64,000 nt of DNA from Runella salmonicolor (GCF_024158025.1 NZ_JAMZEL010000002.1:62001-126000); one strand, 5' to 3'. Shown: positions 15,251 through 24,428, numbered from the stretch's first letter. Notes: generated by a model from the letters alone, not told the origin. Program-made: numbers and translations.

Positions 15251-16170
15251 AGCCAATCATTGTCATTCTCGGACCCACGGCCTGCGGCAAAACCCACTTG
15301 GCAACGCAGTTGGCGTATGCGTTGGACGGGGAAATTATCAGTGCTGATTCGCGTCAGGTTTATGAAGGGATGGACATCGGAACAGGAAAGGATTTGAAGG
15401 AGTATGTGGTTCATAATCAACAGATACCGCACCATTTGATAGACGTGCTAGAGGCGGGAGAAATGTACAATGTTCACCGTTTTCAACAGGATTGTTACGA
15501 AGTCATCGCTGAGATTGAGGCTAGAAATAGATTGCCAATTATTTGTGGTGGAACAGGGTTGTACATCGAAGCGGTGTTGAAAGAACATCAGTTTACGGCG
15601 ATACCCATTGATGAAGAGTTTCGCGAAAAACTTCAGCGGTTGTCGGACGAAGAATTGCGGGAATATTTTAAAAATACCCCTTCAGAGTACGCCCATTTGG
15701 CCGATACGTCCACCCGAAAGCGCCTCATTCGAGCCATCGAAATTGCGGTTTTTCTCACCCATCATCCTTTTCCTTCTTCATCCAATACGAAGGGAACTCT
15801 TCCTGATTATCATTTATTTGGGCTTTCGCTGCCCATAGAGGAGCGGCGCGCCCGCATTACCCGACGCCTACACGAACGATTGCAAAATGGAATGATTGAT
15901 GAAGTTCAGGAGCTGTTAAAACGGGGTATTTCGGCCGAGCAATTGATTTATTACGGATTGGAATATAAATTTATTACCCAATATCTCCTCGGTTTGTTAG
16001 ATTATGGTACGATGGTTGAGCGATTAAACGTAGCGATTCACCAATTTGCCAAACGTCAGATGACTTTTTTTAGAAAAATGGAGCGGGATGGTTTGGTCAT
16101 ACATTGGTTGGATGCGCATTTGCCCACGGAAGAATTAATAAGAGAGATAAAATCAACGGTAGGATTGTAA
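15247..16170 (+). CDS. miaA: tRNA dimethylallyltransferase
   Basis: A 307-residue MiaA, which transfers the dimethylallyl group to N6 of A37 in tRNAs reading codons that begin with U. The P-loop GPTACGKT is at residues 9-16, the DSRQVYEGMDIGTGK motif at 34-48, and GGTGLYIEAVL marks the prenyl-acceptor region. The length is normal for the family. ATG 15247 overlaps the preceding stop codon by ATGA, so translation is coupled to the unknown gene upstream. A serine-hydrolase gene starts six bases after its stop codon. Confidence 0.96.
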   Translation: MKPIIVILGPTACGKTHLATQLAYALDGEIISADSRQVYEGMDIGTGKDLKEYVVHNQQIPHHLIDVLEAGEMYNVHRFQQDCYEVIAEIEARNRLPIICGGTGLYIEAVLKEHQFTAIPIDEEFREKLQRLSDEELREYFKNTPSEYAHLADTSTRKRLIRAIEIAVFLTHHPFPSSSNTKGTLPDYHLFGLSLPIEERRARITRRLHERLQNGMIDEVQELLKRGISAEQLIYYGLEYKFITQYLLGLLDYGTMVERLNVAIHQFAKRQMTFFRKMERDGLVIHWLDAHLPTEELIREIKSTVGL

Positions 16171-16176
16171 AAATCT

Positions 16177-17433
16177 ATGAAAAACAACAACGTAAAAAAA
16201 ACAAGAACGCTTTTTCAATCACTCTGCTTTGTCGTGGTGACGATAACGCTTGGCGTGTACAGTTGCCGCGAGACTGAGCCTGAACCACTGACGGCAACTT
16301 TAGCCGATTTGTTTGCCCAAAAACTGGAAGATACGCTTCAAAATAGGGGAGTGGGCTACGCTTTTACGATTTATGAGGGAACGGAATTGAAGGCTGAAGG
16401 AAGCGGTGGGTTTCAATCCCGCACGGCAGACCCCGAAGGGCAAAAGGACTTTACACCCGATACAAAGCTGCACATTGCCAGCATGACCAAGACGATTACG
16501 GCAATGGCTTTTTTGAAAGCGGCTTCCCAAAAAGGTCTGAAAACCAGCGATTTAATTGCACCCTATTTACCTGCTTCCTGGAAGCTAGGAGCGGGGATTG
16601 ATAAAATTACTTTTGGTGATTTATTAACCCATAAAAGCGGAATAAGGGGCCTTGGTGGTTCGTGTCTGAACGGCGCTTACGGCGAAAATATATACACTGG
16701 TCTAAAAAGTTTGATGGCATTGGGGGTAACTTCGCGGGGAAATTACTGCTACCAAAATGCTAATTTTGGGCTGTTTAGGATATTAATTCCCCGTATTTTG
16801 GGCTATGCTTTTACAGGCAATGACGCCACCGACGATACCCAAACCCAACAGCGCTATTTGGCTTTTTTACAGCAGGAAATTTTTGAAAAAGCGGGAGTTC
16901 AAAATGCCATCGCGTCTTTTCCCGCCAATAATCCCACGTACACATACAACTTTCCCCTTACTACTGGCCAAAGAGGCTGGAATCCGGGTAGTTTCGGACC
17001 CGTACTTGGCGCCTATGGCATGTATCTGACCGCGACCGAAGCGGGTAAAATCTACGCATCGGCCTTGTCGTCGGGGGCCAATGAAGTGCTTACACCCGCC
17101 TTGGCGGACTCTCTGATAGTGAAGAACTTAGGTTGTTATAAAGCCACCTCAAACCTTGGTACGATGGTTTATCATGATGGTTGGTGGTACGAAGTGCTTA
17201 CTCCTGCTGGACGTGGGCTTCGTACGATATGGGTCAAATTTCCCAATAATCTTACCTGTGTGTTGTTTGTCAATGCCCTTCAATACAAAAATAGTTCATT
17301 ACTTTTTCCGTTTAACGACGGCAATATTGTGGGGTTTGTTTACAATGCCTACGCCAAGGCGTTGCAGGCGCGCGGGGCACGGTTAAGTGCGGAATCTGCA
17401 TCGCTTTCTATTGAGCATCCCGAACCCCATTAG
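16177..17433 (+). CDS. Serine hydrolase (beta-lactamase/PBP4-like) lipoprotein
   Basis: A 418-residue protein of the beta-lactamase-related serine hydrolase family. The nucleophile motif SMTK is at residues 102-105 and a YxN-type motif YQNAN sits near residue 192. The N terminus has a basic stretch, a hydrophobic core and VYSC with Cys30, a slightly atypical lipobox, so it is probably an envelope lipoprotein. Such proteins include D-alanyl-D-alanine peptidases, esterases and amidases; the substrate is not predictable. It starts six bases after miaA and is probably co-transcribed with it. A weak stem TTTTGCC/GGCAAAA (17472-17488) follows. Confidence 0.88.
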   Translation: MKNNNVKKTRTLFQSLCFVVVTITLGVYSCRETEPEPLTATLADLFAQKLEDTLQNRGVGYAFTIYEGTELKAEGSGGFQSRTADPEGQKDFTPDTKLHIASMTKTITAMAFLKAASQKGLKTSDLIAPYLPASWKLGAGIDKITFGDLLTHKSGIRGLGGSCLNGAYGENIYTGLKSLMALGVTSRGNYCYQNANFGLFRILIPRILGYAFTGNDATDDTQTQQRYLAFLQQEIFEKAGVQNAIASFPANNPTYTYNFPLTTGQRGWNPGSFGPVLGAYGMYLTATEAGKIYASALSSGANEVLTPALADSLIVKNLGCYKATSNLGTMVYHDGWWYEVLTPAGRGLRTIWVKFPNNLTCVLFVNALQYKNSSLLFPFNDGNIVGFVYNAYAKALQARGARLSAESASLSIEHPEPH

Positions 17434-17551
17434 GCTCTTTAGGAAGATTGTCGATTTTAAAGTTTGGGAACTTTTGCCGGGGGCAAAATGGTTTCTTCAC
17501 TAAATACAATCATTCACTAATCGTACCGGCGACCCGGTCATCAATAATAAA

Positions 17552-17887
17552 ATGGGAAAGGCAGTCGAAATTACAGACGCAAACTTTGGCGACTTGGTCG
17601 CAGGTTCAGATAAACCAGTTTTGGTAGATTTTTGGGCAGAATGGTGCGGACCTTGCCGCATGGTTGGGCCTGTAGTAGAAAAACTCGCAGAAGCTTATGA
17701 AGGACAGGCAGTTATCGGAAAAGTAGATGTGGATATGAACCCCGAAACAGCCATGAAATTTGGTATTCGTAGCATTCCAACTTTGTTGTTTTTCAAAAAT
17801 GGAGAGGTAGTAGACCGCGTAGTAGGCGCAGTACCACAAGTAGTATTGGAAGACAAATTGAAAGCTCAGTTGCCCGTAACGGCCTAA
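17552..17887 (+). CDS. trxA: Thioredoxin
   Basis: A 111-residue classical thioredoxin. The redox site WCGPC is at residues 31-35, the preceding VLVDFWAE strand is canonical, and the cis-proline lies in RSIPTLL. It has no signal peptide, so it is cytoplasmic and serves general disulfide reduction (ribonucleotide reductase, methionine sulfoxide reductase and others). It is separated from the serine hydrolase by 118 bp and followed by a strong terminator, so it is probably transcribed alone. Confidence 0.97.
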   Translation: MGKAVEITDANFGDLVAGSDKPVLVDFWAEWCGPCRMVGPVVEKLAEAYEGQAVIGKVDVDMNPETAMKFGIRSIPTLLFFKNGEVVDRVVGAVPQVVLEDKLKAQLPVTA

Positions 17888-17917
17888 TTTGTAGCCTAAA
17901 ATTCTGGTATATAAAAG

Positions 17918-17944
17918 AGAAGCCCCGCAATTTGCGGGGCTTCT
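17918..17944. terminator. Bidirectional terminator between trxA and rplY
   Basis: The near-perfect inverted repeat AGAAGCCCCGC...GCGGGGCTTCT has a short AT loop and lies about 30 bp after the trxA stop codon and before the convergent rplY stop codon. It should end both transcripts. Confidence 0.85.
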
Positions 17945-17972
17945 TGTCTATTAGCCATTTTATGGGGAAAGC

Positions 17973-18536
17973 TTACTTCAACGTACCGCGCAATGCACGT
18001 GGGATTTCAACACCCGCGATTGGTAGCGAAGCATTGTTTACGATTTTAAACCCTTCTACTTTTAAGTGACCTACTTTTACTGATTTTCCTAAATCAAGAT
18101 CACCTACGGGTACGTCAACGAAATCAGGGATGTTTTTTGCCAACCCGATTACTTTGATTTTACGCAATTTCTGTACCAATTTACCCCCTTTGGTTACCCC
18201 AATGGCAGTTCCTGTAAAACGGACAGGTACTTCAATTTTGATTTCTTTTTCATCGTCAATGGCCAAAAAGTCGGCGTGAAGGATGATGTCACTCACTGGG
18301 TGATACTGTACATCCTGCAAAATTCCGTAATGAATTTCACCTTCGATGTTTAACGTCACTTTGTAAACGTTAGGAGAGAAAAGAAGTTCACGGAAGAGGT
18401 ACATAGGTGCCGCAAAATGCACTTGTTCCGCTCCACCGTACAATACACATGGAACCATTGCCTGAAGGCGTAGTTCGCGTGCTTCTTTCTTGCCGAGATT
18501 CGCTCTTTTAAACCCTACAATCTCTGTACTTTTCAT
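17973..18536 (-). CDS. rplY: 50S ribosomal protein L25/general stress protein Ctc
   Basis: A 187-residue L25 of the longer TL5/Ctc type, with an N-terminal 5S-rRNA-binding beta domain (EIVGFKRANLGKKEARELR, VPCVLYGG) and a C-terminal beta domain (VPVRFTGTAIGVTKGGKL, DVPVGDLDLGKSVKVGHL). It binds 5S rRNA in the large subunit. It lies 56 bp after prs on the same strand; prs-ctc is a common bacterial gene pair, and the two are probably co-transcribed. Start ATG 18536. Confidence 0.95.
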   Translation of the reverse strand: MKSTEIVGFKRANLGKKEARELRLQAMVPCVLYGGAEQVHFAAPMYLFRELLFSPNVYKVTLNIEGEIHYGILQDVQYHPVSDIILHADFLAIDDEKEIKIEVPVRFTGTAIGVTKGGKLVQKLRKIKVIGLAKNIPDFVDVPVGDLDLGKSVKVGHLKVEGFKIVNNASLPIAGVEIPRALRGTLK

Positions 18537-18592
18537 AATTTTTGTATTTAAAATAGTTTGAAAATAGCTAATGAATCACTCATTAACCCCTG

Positions 18593-19537
18593 CTAGGCAG
18601 GATTTATAAACAATGAACTAATAGATTCGTGGTCACGGATACGGCCGATGGCTTTGGCAAATAATTCTGACACCGACAATACCTTAATTTTTTCATTTTC
18701 TTCGCGCAACGGAATGGTATCCGTCACAATCAGTTCTTCCAACATCGACGTACGAATACGTTCGTGGGCGGGGCCTGACATCACTGGGTGGGTACAAATG
18801 GCACGTACCGACTTGGCTCCTTTGCTCATAACGAGCTCGGCGGCTTTGCAAATGGTGCCTCCTGTATCAATCAAATCATCAATGAAGACCACGTTGGCGT
18901 CTTTTACGTCACCGATTACCTGCATTGAGGCTACTTCGTTGGCTCTTTTGCGGTATTTGTCGCAAAGGATAATGTCGGCGTTGAAAAACTTCGCAAAGTT
19001 TCGGGCGCGGGCGGCACCACCCACGTCGGGAGAAGCCACCACCAGATTGTCTAGTTCCAGACTCTTGATGTAAGGTACAAACACGCTTGTACCTTCTAGG
19101 TGTACCACTGGAATGTCAAAAAATCCCTGAATGGCACCCGCGTGCAAATCAAGCGTCATGATTTGCTCGGCCCCTGCGGCGGTGAGCAAATTTGCGACCA
19201 ATTTGGCGGCAATCGGTACCCTTGGTTTGTCTTTGCGGTCTTGACGAGCGTATCCGAAATAAGGAATAACCGCCGTGATTTGGTGAGCAGATGCCCGTTT
19301 GGCGGCGTCGATCATCAACAATAATTCCATGAAATTTTCGGAAGAATTAAAGGTTGATTGAATCAAGTAAACGTCGCATCCTCGAATGGATTCTTCGAAG
19401 CTGGGAGACATTTCACCGTCACTGAATTTGCGTAAACTATAGCCGCCTAAGTCTCTCCCATAATGACGGGCAACTTTTTCTGCCAAGTAATTTGACTGCG
19501 AACCGGAGAATATTTTTATTGGATTAAATGAGGCCAT
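18593..19537 (-). CDS. prs: Ribose-phosphate pyrophosphokinase
   Basis: PRPP synthase, 314 residues from ATG 19537 (MASFNPIKIFSG). It makes phosphoribosyl pyrophosphate from ribose 5-phosphate and ATP for nucleotide, histidine and tryptophan synthesis. The PRPP-binding loop VVFIDDLIDTGGTI, the flexible-loop YARQDRKDKPR and the ribose-5-phosphate region are all present. An in-frame ATG at 19588 would add 17 residues, but a perfect promoter -7 box (19556-19563, minus strand) lies between the two ATGs, so the shorter form is chosen. Confidence 0.95.
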   Translation of the reverse strand: MASFNPIKIFSGSQSNYLAEKVARHYGRDLGGYSLRKFSDGEMSPSFEESIRGCDVYLIQSTFNSSENFMELLLMIDAAKRASAHQITAVIPYFGYARQDRKDKPRVPIAAKLVANLLTAAGAEQIMTLDLHAGAIQGFFDIPVVHLEGTSVFVPYIKSLELDNLVVASPDVGGAARARNFAKFFNADIILCDKYRKRANEVASMQVIGDVKDANVVFIDDLIDTGGTICKAAELVMSKGAKSVRAICTHPVMSGPAHERIRTSMLEELIVTDTIPLREENEKIKVLSVSELFAKAIGRIRDHESISSLFINPA

Positions 19538-19555
19538 GCCCTGAAAAAATTTGCG

Positions 19556-19563
19556 CAAAGGTA
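19556..19563 (-). promoter_or_regulatory. -7 box of the prs-rplY promoter
   Basis: On the minus strand the sequence reads TACCTTTG, a perfect TAnnTTTG box, about 18 bases before ATG 19537. No clear TTG is seen 19-20 bp upstream. Its position inside the longer reading frame decides the prs start. Confidence 0.5.
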
Positions 19564-19612
19564 CGGATTTTTCTTTTACAGAATTCATGTTTGGGATGTT
19601 TTTTGAAGAATC

Positions 19613-20188
19613 TTAGGCGGGTTTCTTTCGTAACCTGAGGATTCTTTCAACAATTTTGACGGCAATCCATGCCGCCGCTGCTCCAATGCATGCCCCAACT
19701 GCTACATCAAATGGATAATGAACCCCTACGTAAATACGGCTGTAAGAGACGGCCACTGCCCAAGGAAAGAAGAACCAAGTGGTCCAAGGGTACTTTTTTC
19801 CTACCAGTAAATACAGCGCCATTGCCAGCCCAAAGCTATTGGCAGCGTGGGAGGAGGCAAACCCATACCTGCCTCCGCAATCTTCTACGACTAAATGCAG
19901 TCTATCTTGTAAATACAAAACATGGCATGGCCTCAGACGTTCAAAAAAAGGCTTGAGCAGGCCCGAGGCCGTTTGGTCGGCAATAACAATGGTAAGAATC
20001 AGTGCGCCAATCATCCCCGCTGCCCGTTGATTATACCTCCAAATGAGCCAGACAATCAGCACAGCGTACAGGGGAATCCACGTGTTTCGTTGCGTTACCC
20101 AATACATAATTGTATCTGCCCAAGGGGTATGTAACCCATTGAGCGCTAAAAATATACGAGTGTCGATTTCCTGAATTTGATGGAGCAT
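19613..20188 (-). CDS. PAP2-family membrane phosphatase
   Basis: A 191-residue integral membrane phosphatase. The three PAP2 motifs are present: KPFFERLRP (KxxxxxxRP), YGFASSHAANSFG (variant of PSGH) and SRIYVGVHYPFDV (SRxxxxxHxxxD). Hydrophobic segments around them account for five to six helices. Family members dephosphorylate undecaprenyl pyrophosphate, phosphatidylglycerol phosphate or lipid A; the substrate is not determined here. It lies between trpS and prs on the same strand. Confidence 0.92.
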   Translation of the reverse strand: MLHQIQEIDTRIFLALNGLHTPWADTIMYWVTQRNTWIPLYAVLIVWLIWRYNQRAAGMIGALILTIVIADQTASGLLKPFFERLRPCHVLYLQDRLHLVVEDCGGRYGFASSHAANSFGLAMALYLLVGKKYPWTTWFFFPWAVAVSYSRIYVGVHYPFDVAVGACIGAAAAWIAVKIVERILRLRKKPA

Positions 20189-20230
20189 GTAGGTCCCTCT
20201 TCTGTTTGTGGGAAGCTGGGTTAGCGTGTG

Positions 20231-21208
20231 TTAAGATAAACCAATTTTCTGGCGAACATCAGCTATTTTTTTTGCCGCAACGGCGCGGGCTTTTTCCTCG
20301 CCTTCCTGCAATTTTTGCTCCAAAGCGTCGGGGTTTTCGTGGTAATAATAATTGAAAAGCTCACGCTCTTTCCCAAAGCGACTGTTTAGTGCTTCAAACA
20401 AAGCCTGTTTGGCGTGTCCGTAGCCGTAGCCGCCTTTGAGATAATTCTGACGCATTGTTTCAATGTCAGATTCATTGGCAATGAGCGAAAAAAGCTTGAA
20501 AGTAATATCGTTTTCGGGGTCTTTGGGAGCCTCTAGTGGCGTAGAATCCGAAATGATTTTCTTGGTTATTTTTTGTAATTCTTTTTCGGGCAAGAAAATA
20601 TCGATGTAATTCCCGTACGATTTACTCATTTTTTGGCCGTCGATGCCGGGTATCACCATCATTCGCTCATCAATGCGGGCTTCGGGCACCACGAAAGTTT
20701 CGCCGTAGGTACGATTGAAGTTTTCGGCCATGTCGCGGGTCATTTCGAGGTGCTGCTTTTGGTCTTTTCCAACGGGCACAAAATGGGCGTCGTACAACAA
20801 TATATCGGCAGCCATCAAGACAGGGTACACAAACAGACCCGCGTTGACATCCGCCAACCGGTCTGCCTTGTCTTTGAACGAGTGGGCATTGGCCAGCATG
20901 GGGTAAGGCGTAATGCACGACAAGTACCAAGTTAGTTCGGTATGGTAGGCGGCCACCCGCGATTGGCGATAAAAAACCACTTTTTGTGTATCTAGCCCGC
21001 ACGCCAACCACGCCGCTGCCACGGCCCGGATATTGTCCTTGAGGGTGTTGGCATCTTTGAGGGTGGTTAAGGAATGCAAATCGGCAATGAACAAAAATGA
21101 CTCATTCCCAGTTTGTTCGGAAAGTTGAATGGCGGGCAAAATGGCGCCCAAAATATTGCCAAGGTGCGGTTTGCCGCTGCTTTGAATACCCGTTAAAATT
21201 CGTGACAT
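20231..21208 (-). CDS. trpS: Tryptophan-tRNA ligase
   Basis: A 325-residue class Ic aminoacyl-tRNA synthetase that charges tRNA-Trp. The HIGH-like motif is in SGKPHLGNILGA (residues 11-22), the KMSKS loop in DGQKMSKSYGN, and the intervening AWLACGLDTQKVVFYRQS and DLHSLTTLKD segments match TrpS. The length is normal. Start ATG 21208. It is divergent from the DUF2461 gene, with only 74 bp between the two starts, and the PAP2 gene follows 42 bp downstream. Confidence 0.96.
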   Translation of the reverse strand: MSRILTGIQSSGKPHLGNILGAILPAIQLSEQTGNESFLFIADLHSLTTLKDANTLKDNIRAVAAAWLACGLDTQKVVFYRQSRVAAYHTELTWYLSCITPYPMLANAHSFKDKADRLADVNAGLFVYPVLMAADILLYDAHFVPVGKDQKQHLEMTRDMAENFNRTYGETFVVPEARIDERMMVIPGIDGQKMSKSYGNYIDIFLPEKELQKITKKIISDSTPLEAPKDPENDITFKLFSLIANESDIETMRQNYLKGGYGYGHAKQALFEALNSRFGKERELFNYYYHENPDALEQKLQEGEEKARAVAAKKIADVRQKIGLS

Positions 21209-21282
21209 TTTTTGTAGTTTACAGTACTTCTTCCTTCGAAGCGGTGCAAAATTGCTATTTTTAAGCCAAAATACGAAATCTT

Positions 21283-21963
21283 ATGCTGACGCAGTCAACC
21301 TTACATTTTTTAAAAGACTTAGCCGAAAACAACAACCGTGATTGGTTTGCTGAAAACCGTAAACGTTATGAAACCTCAAAAAAAGACCTTGAACAGTTGG
21401 TGGCCGCTGTGCTGAAAGGGGTGAGTGAGTTTGAATCATTGCCCAATACCGAAGTAAAGGACTGTATTTTTCGTATCAATCGCGATATTCGTTTTTCCAA
21501 GGATAAATCGCCTTATAAACAATGGTTTAGCGCGGCCATCGGGCCAGGTGGGCGTCATTCGGGCCGTACCGATTTTTACCTGCATATCCAGCCCGGAGAA
21601 TCCTTTTTAGGGGCGGGAATGTGGGCACCCACGCCTAAGCATTTGGCCAAATTTCGGCAAGAAATTGACTTTAATCCCCAAAGCCTGAAAAGTATCATTG
21701 AAGCCCCCGAATTCCGCGATTATTTCCCCGAAATTTGGGGGGAATCCCTTCAGCGTTCCCCTAAAGGATACCCCGACGACCACCCAGACATTGCTCTGTT
21801 GAAACGGAAGCAATTATTTTTTATGCATAAATATTCCGATGCGGAGGTTACCTCGCCGGGTTTCGCCACTGAGGTTGTTAAGGGCTGTCGCCTCATCAAG
21901 CCGTATTGTGAGTTTCTGAATTATTTGTTTTTTGATGAGCAGGAAGAAACTTTTGAATTGTAA
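21283..21963 (+). CDS. DUF2461 domain protein
   Basis: A 226-residue DUF2461 (TIGR02453-type) protein. Characteristic parts are LHFLKDLAENNNRDWFAENRK at the N terminus, CIFRINRDIRFSKDKSPYK near residue 65, and FYLHIQPGESFLGAGMW near residue 97. The function of the family is unknown. It has no signal peptide or membrane segment, so it should be cytoplasmic. It is transcribed alone and ends just before a very strong bidirectional terminator. Confidence 0.9.
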   Translation: MLTQSTLHFLKDLAENNNRDWFAENRKRYETSKKDLEQLVAAVLKGVSEFESLPNTEVKDCIFRINRDIRFSKDKSPYKQWFSAAIGPGGRHSGRTDFYLHIQPGESFLGAGMWAPTPKHLAKFRQEIDFNPQSLKSIIEAPEFRDYFPEIWGESLQRSPKGYPDDHPDIALLKRKQLFFMHKYSDAEVTSPGFATEVVKGCRLIKPYCEFLNYLFFDEQEETFEL

Positions 21964-21981
21964 CCATTTGCCAGAAACGCC

Positions 21982-22024
21982 CATTTTCAAAAAAGCCGCT
22001 GTGAGAGCGGCTTTTTTGAAAATG
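21982..22024. terminator. Strong bidirectional terminator
   Basis: A perfect 19-bp inverted repeat (21982-22000 with 22006-22024, loop GTGAG) has a GC core AAGCCGCT/AGCGGCTT flanked by A6 and T6 tracts. It sits between the convergent DUF2461 gene and the small gene at 22025. Confidence 0.9.
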
Positions 22025-22369
22025 CTAATTGTATAATTTTAAAATCCGCTTAATATGAGGCTCTAACTCTTTTGAAGGCAGGAGTTGCCATTCTCGGTCA
22101 TAATTGGCAACACTGCCTTTGGCCATCCCTTTTTCGCCCTCCCAAATTCGGAGCTTCCAGATTCTTCCGTTGTTTATTCCCAGCTTGGAAGATTTGGGGA
22201 GGACATTTACTTCAAATCGGTATTTTGCAATCTTTCCTCCATGCCAATTCATGGCTTCTACGAGGGCTTGCTCGGCTTTAAGTTGTAGAAAATAGTCATT
22301 GTCAATTTCGGAATATAAGCCATAATCCTGCTCATCTCGTGAGCTTGCGAAATAATGAATAGTATCCAT
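22025..22369 (-). CDS. Small protein of unknown function
   Basis: A 114-residue protein that I do not recognise. The N-terminal half is acidic and helical (SSRDEQDYGLYSEIDNDYF); the second half is strand-like and basic (KIAKYRFEVNVLP, GRIWKLRIWEGEKG). No signal peptide or membrane segment is present. The start could be TTG 22378 or ATG 22369; the ATG is chosen. A promoter-like pair and a perfect 14-bp palindrome lie just upstream (22405-22448), and the strong terminator follows, which supports a real, separately regulated gene. Confidence 0.6.
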   Translation of the reverse strand: MDTIHYFASSRDEQDYGLYSEIDNDYFLQLKAEQALVEAMNWHGGKIAKYRFEVNVLPKSSKLGINNGRIWKLRIWEGEKGMAKGSVANYDREWQLLPSKELEPHIKRILKLYN

Positions 22370-22404
22370 AAAAAGCAATATTTAGATTGGGTAGGGTAAA
22401 TTAA

Positions 22405-22448
22405 TACATAAATGTATGTCAAATATCCCTAAAAGCGCAATATGTCAA
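22405..22448 (-). promoter_or_regulatory. Candidate promoter with palindrome at the transcript start
   Basis: On the minus strand TTG (22446-22448) is followed after 17 bp by GATATTTG (22421-22428), one mismatch from TAnnTTTG. The perfect palindrome ATACATAAATGTAT (22405-22418) covers the expected transcript start of the small gene ending at 22025, as a repressor operator might. Confidence 0.4.
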
Positions 22449-22622
22449 TTAAAATGGGATGTATTTTTTTGTGTCTATTTTTTCGTTAAAATAATTTAAA
22501 GATTTATTATAACTATTTTGTTATAAAATTGAGGTGTATTGCTCGTGTGAGCTTTTTGTGATTCTCAATTGGTTCTGATGAGAAAAGACTTTCAATATCC
22601 CTAAAGGGAAATAAATTTGCCA

Positions 22623-22904
22623 TCAATAGACTAGGATACCGATACCTTTGACTTGCGCTTCGTAGATATTCTCAAGGATTGTTGAATAGTGAGGATTTAC
22701 TCTTCTTTCATTAATAAACCAAGCGGTACTGATACTGAAGGGGTTTTCGTACGTTTTACGGATAATTCGGGAGGCTGAAAAGTCATTTACGGTGCACACA
22801 ACCTTTATTGCTTCTTTTTGAAAGCGCTCGTGTCGGATGATGTGTAGGTCAAAATGTATCTTAGGTAAATTTCTTTGCGCCATATCAAATAGTTCTTCAA
22901 GCAT
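22623..22904 (-). CDS. Small protein of unknown function
   Basis: A 93-residue reading frame from ATG 22904 (a TTG lies one codon upstream). The product is mixed alpha/beta with no signal peptide, membrane segment or recognisable domain; visible features are LPKIHFDLHIIRHERF and a strand-like VKVVCTVNDF-type segment. It stands alone in an AT-rich stretch, with 253 bp to the next small gene and about 150 bp to the outer-membrane protein gene. It could be a genuine orphan or a decayed gene; nothing in its context points to a role. Confidence 0.4.
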   Translation of the reverse strand: MLEELFDMAQRNLPKIHFDLHIIRHERFQKEAIKVVCTVNDFSASRIIRKTYENPFSISTAWFINERRVNPHYSTILENIYEAQVKGIGILVY

Positions 22905-23057
22905 CAATTCCGAGTATTTACTCCAATATACTACTAATTCACAAGAATTGGTAGATTTATAAAGAACGCTTCTGAAATAAACGGTTTAATAATGTGCCAA
23001 AATCGTATGAATGATTCTTTTCGCGGGTAGTTCAATGTCAGTTTTGTTGAGGAGAAT

Positions 23058-24398
23058 TTATCCTTTCAGTGCTTTGTTTCTACCCACAAACCACACGAAC
23101 TGAATGAAATTGAACTCCAATTGGTCAAACATTACTTTTTTATCCTCTGCTTTTAAATGTAGGTTTGGGGTATAGCGCAGATTGGTACGTAAAAGCCAAG
23201 TTTCGGCCCGGGTAATCCGAATATCCCAGCCGAAAATGACGCCAAGGGCCAATTTTTTTGCTTTAAAAGTTTGAACATTGCCGCCGTCGGTATCGGTAAA
23301 GGCTAACGCTTCGTAGGCGAGCGTTGGGCCTACGTAGGGGACAAAACCGTGGTAGTCGCCCAAAAATTTATACATTTCGAAGGTATATGAACGGCGCTCG
23401 TAGTTTAGTTTAACATCGTACCCATTTGAGCCATAACGCAGTTTACGGTAAGATACTCCCACGTTCATATCGGCTTTGTGAATATATCTACCAGCCGCGA
23501 TGTCGGGCATCAGCGTTCCGGGGCTTGATTGTTTCAAAAACGGGTATTTTGCTTTGACGTATTCAGATTTGCTGAGTTCAAAGGAGCTTGAAGGGCCAAT
23601 GCCGAAGTACCAGCAATTCAACCGATTTTTGGCACTTAATTTACGTACTCCTGTTTTCATGTAGCGCTCGCCGCCTTTTGAAGCCAACCCCCCGTTTGTA
23701 TTAATCCAATAACTCATCCCAATATTGAATGACCAGGGCGATAGTTTTAGGTTACCGTATGCCGTACGGGAAATGGGGTATTGATAATCGGTGTTTTTCT
23801 GATAGTTGATTCCTGCCTGAAACAGCACTTTGGGGCGCGCATAGACCAAGCCTGCCTGAAAGGGAAATTTGATTTTTGCGACCGAAGGAACTGTTTTGTA
23901 CGTTTTATTTGGCTCGTTGGAAATTTGGGCAAAACTTATGCCTTTGAGCGACATTCCTACAAAAGGGCGCAATTTCCCTTCTTGTATTGGCATCGGAAAT
24001 ACCCGAAAGCCCGTTTCTACCCCTTCGGTATAGGAGATATTTTGAAGTTCTTCGGGAACTCGATTTCCCAGTTTTGCGACGGGAATCGCGATGTAAAAAT
24101 CTGCATATCCCCAGAAGTGGGTACCGCCAAGTAAGATGCGGGGGGAGGTGGTTCCGCCAAAATCCACTGAATTTAATCCGCCTTGTACGGCGTATTGGGT
24201 TGAGCCTCCTGTGGTGGAAAAAGCATCAATTCCAAAATATGATTTTGCAAAAGAGGTCCTTATTTTCAACCGTTCAACGGTGGTGTCTTTTTCGGCGGTT
24301 TGGGCATGTAGTGGCGAATAACAAAGGAGTAATGATAGGAGAAAAAACAATGGAAAAAGGGTGTTGCTGATTGCTGCACGATACGTTAGGGCTTTCAT
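23058..24398 (-). CDS. Predicted outer-membrane beta-barrel protein
   Basis: A 446-residue exported protein. From ATG 24398 it has a clear signal peptide: basic start, hydrophobic core FPLFFLLSLLLCYSPL, cleavage near HAQ. An ATG-less extension to 24563 is open but lies upstream of a good promoter, so it is rejected. The mature part alternates short polar and aromatic strands, ends in a charged residue run, and has strand pairs such as YDVKLNYERRSYTFEMYKF, as in outer-membrane barrels. The name and ligand are unknown. The upstream neighbour on the same strand is a LytTR regulator, and a four-copy phased repeat abuts the promoter, so it is probably that regulator's target. Confidence 0.75.
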   Translation of the reverse strand: MKALTYRAAISNTLFPLFFLLSLLLCYSPLHAQTAEKDTTVERLKIRTSFAKSYFGIDAFSTTGGSTQYAVQGGLNSVDFGGTTSPRILLGGTHFWGYADFYIAIPVAKLGNRVPEELQNISYTEGVETGFRVFPMPIQEGKLRPFVGMSLKGISFAQISNEPNKTYKTVPSVAKIKFPFQAGLVYARPKVLFQAGINYQKNTDYQYPISRTAYGNLKLSPWSFNIGMSYWINTNGGLASKGGERYMKTGVRKLSAKNRLNCWYFGIGPSSSFELSKSEYVKAKYPFLKQSSPGTLMPDIAAGRYIHKADMNVGVSYRKLRYGSNGYDVKLNYERRSYTFEMYKFLGDYHGFVPYVGPTLAYEALAFTDTDGGNVQTFKAKKLALGVIFGWDIRITRAETWLLRTNLRYTPNLHLKAEDKKVMFDQLEFNFIQFVWFVGRNKALKG

Positions 24399-24428
24399 AC
24401 TGAATGAGTGTTTGTGTTTTGACTGACA

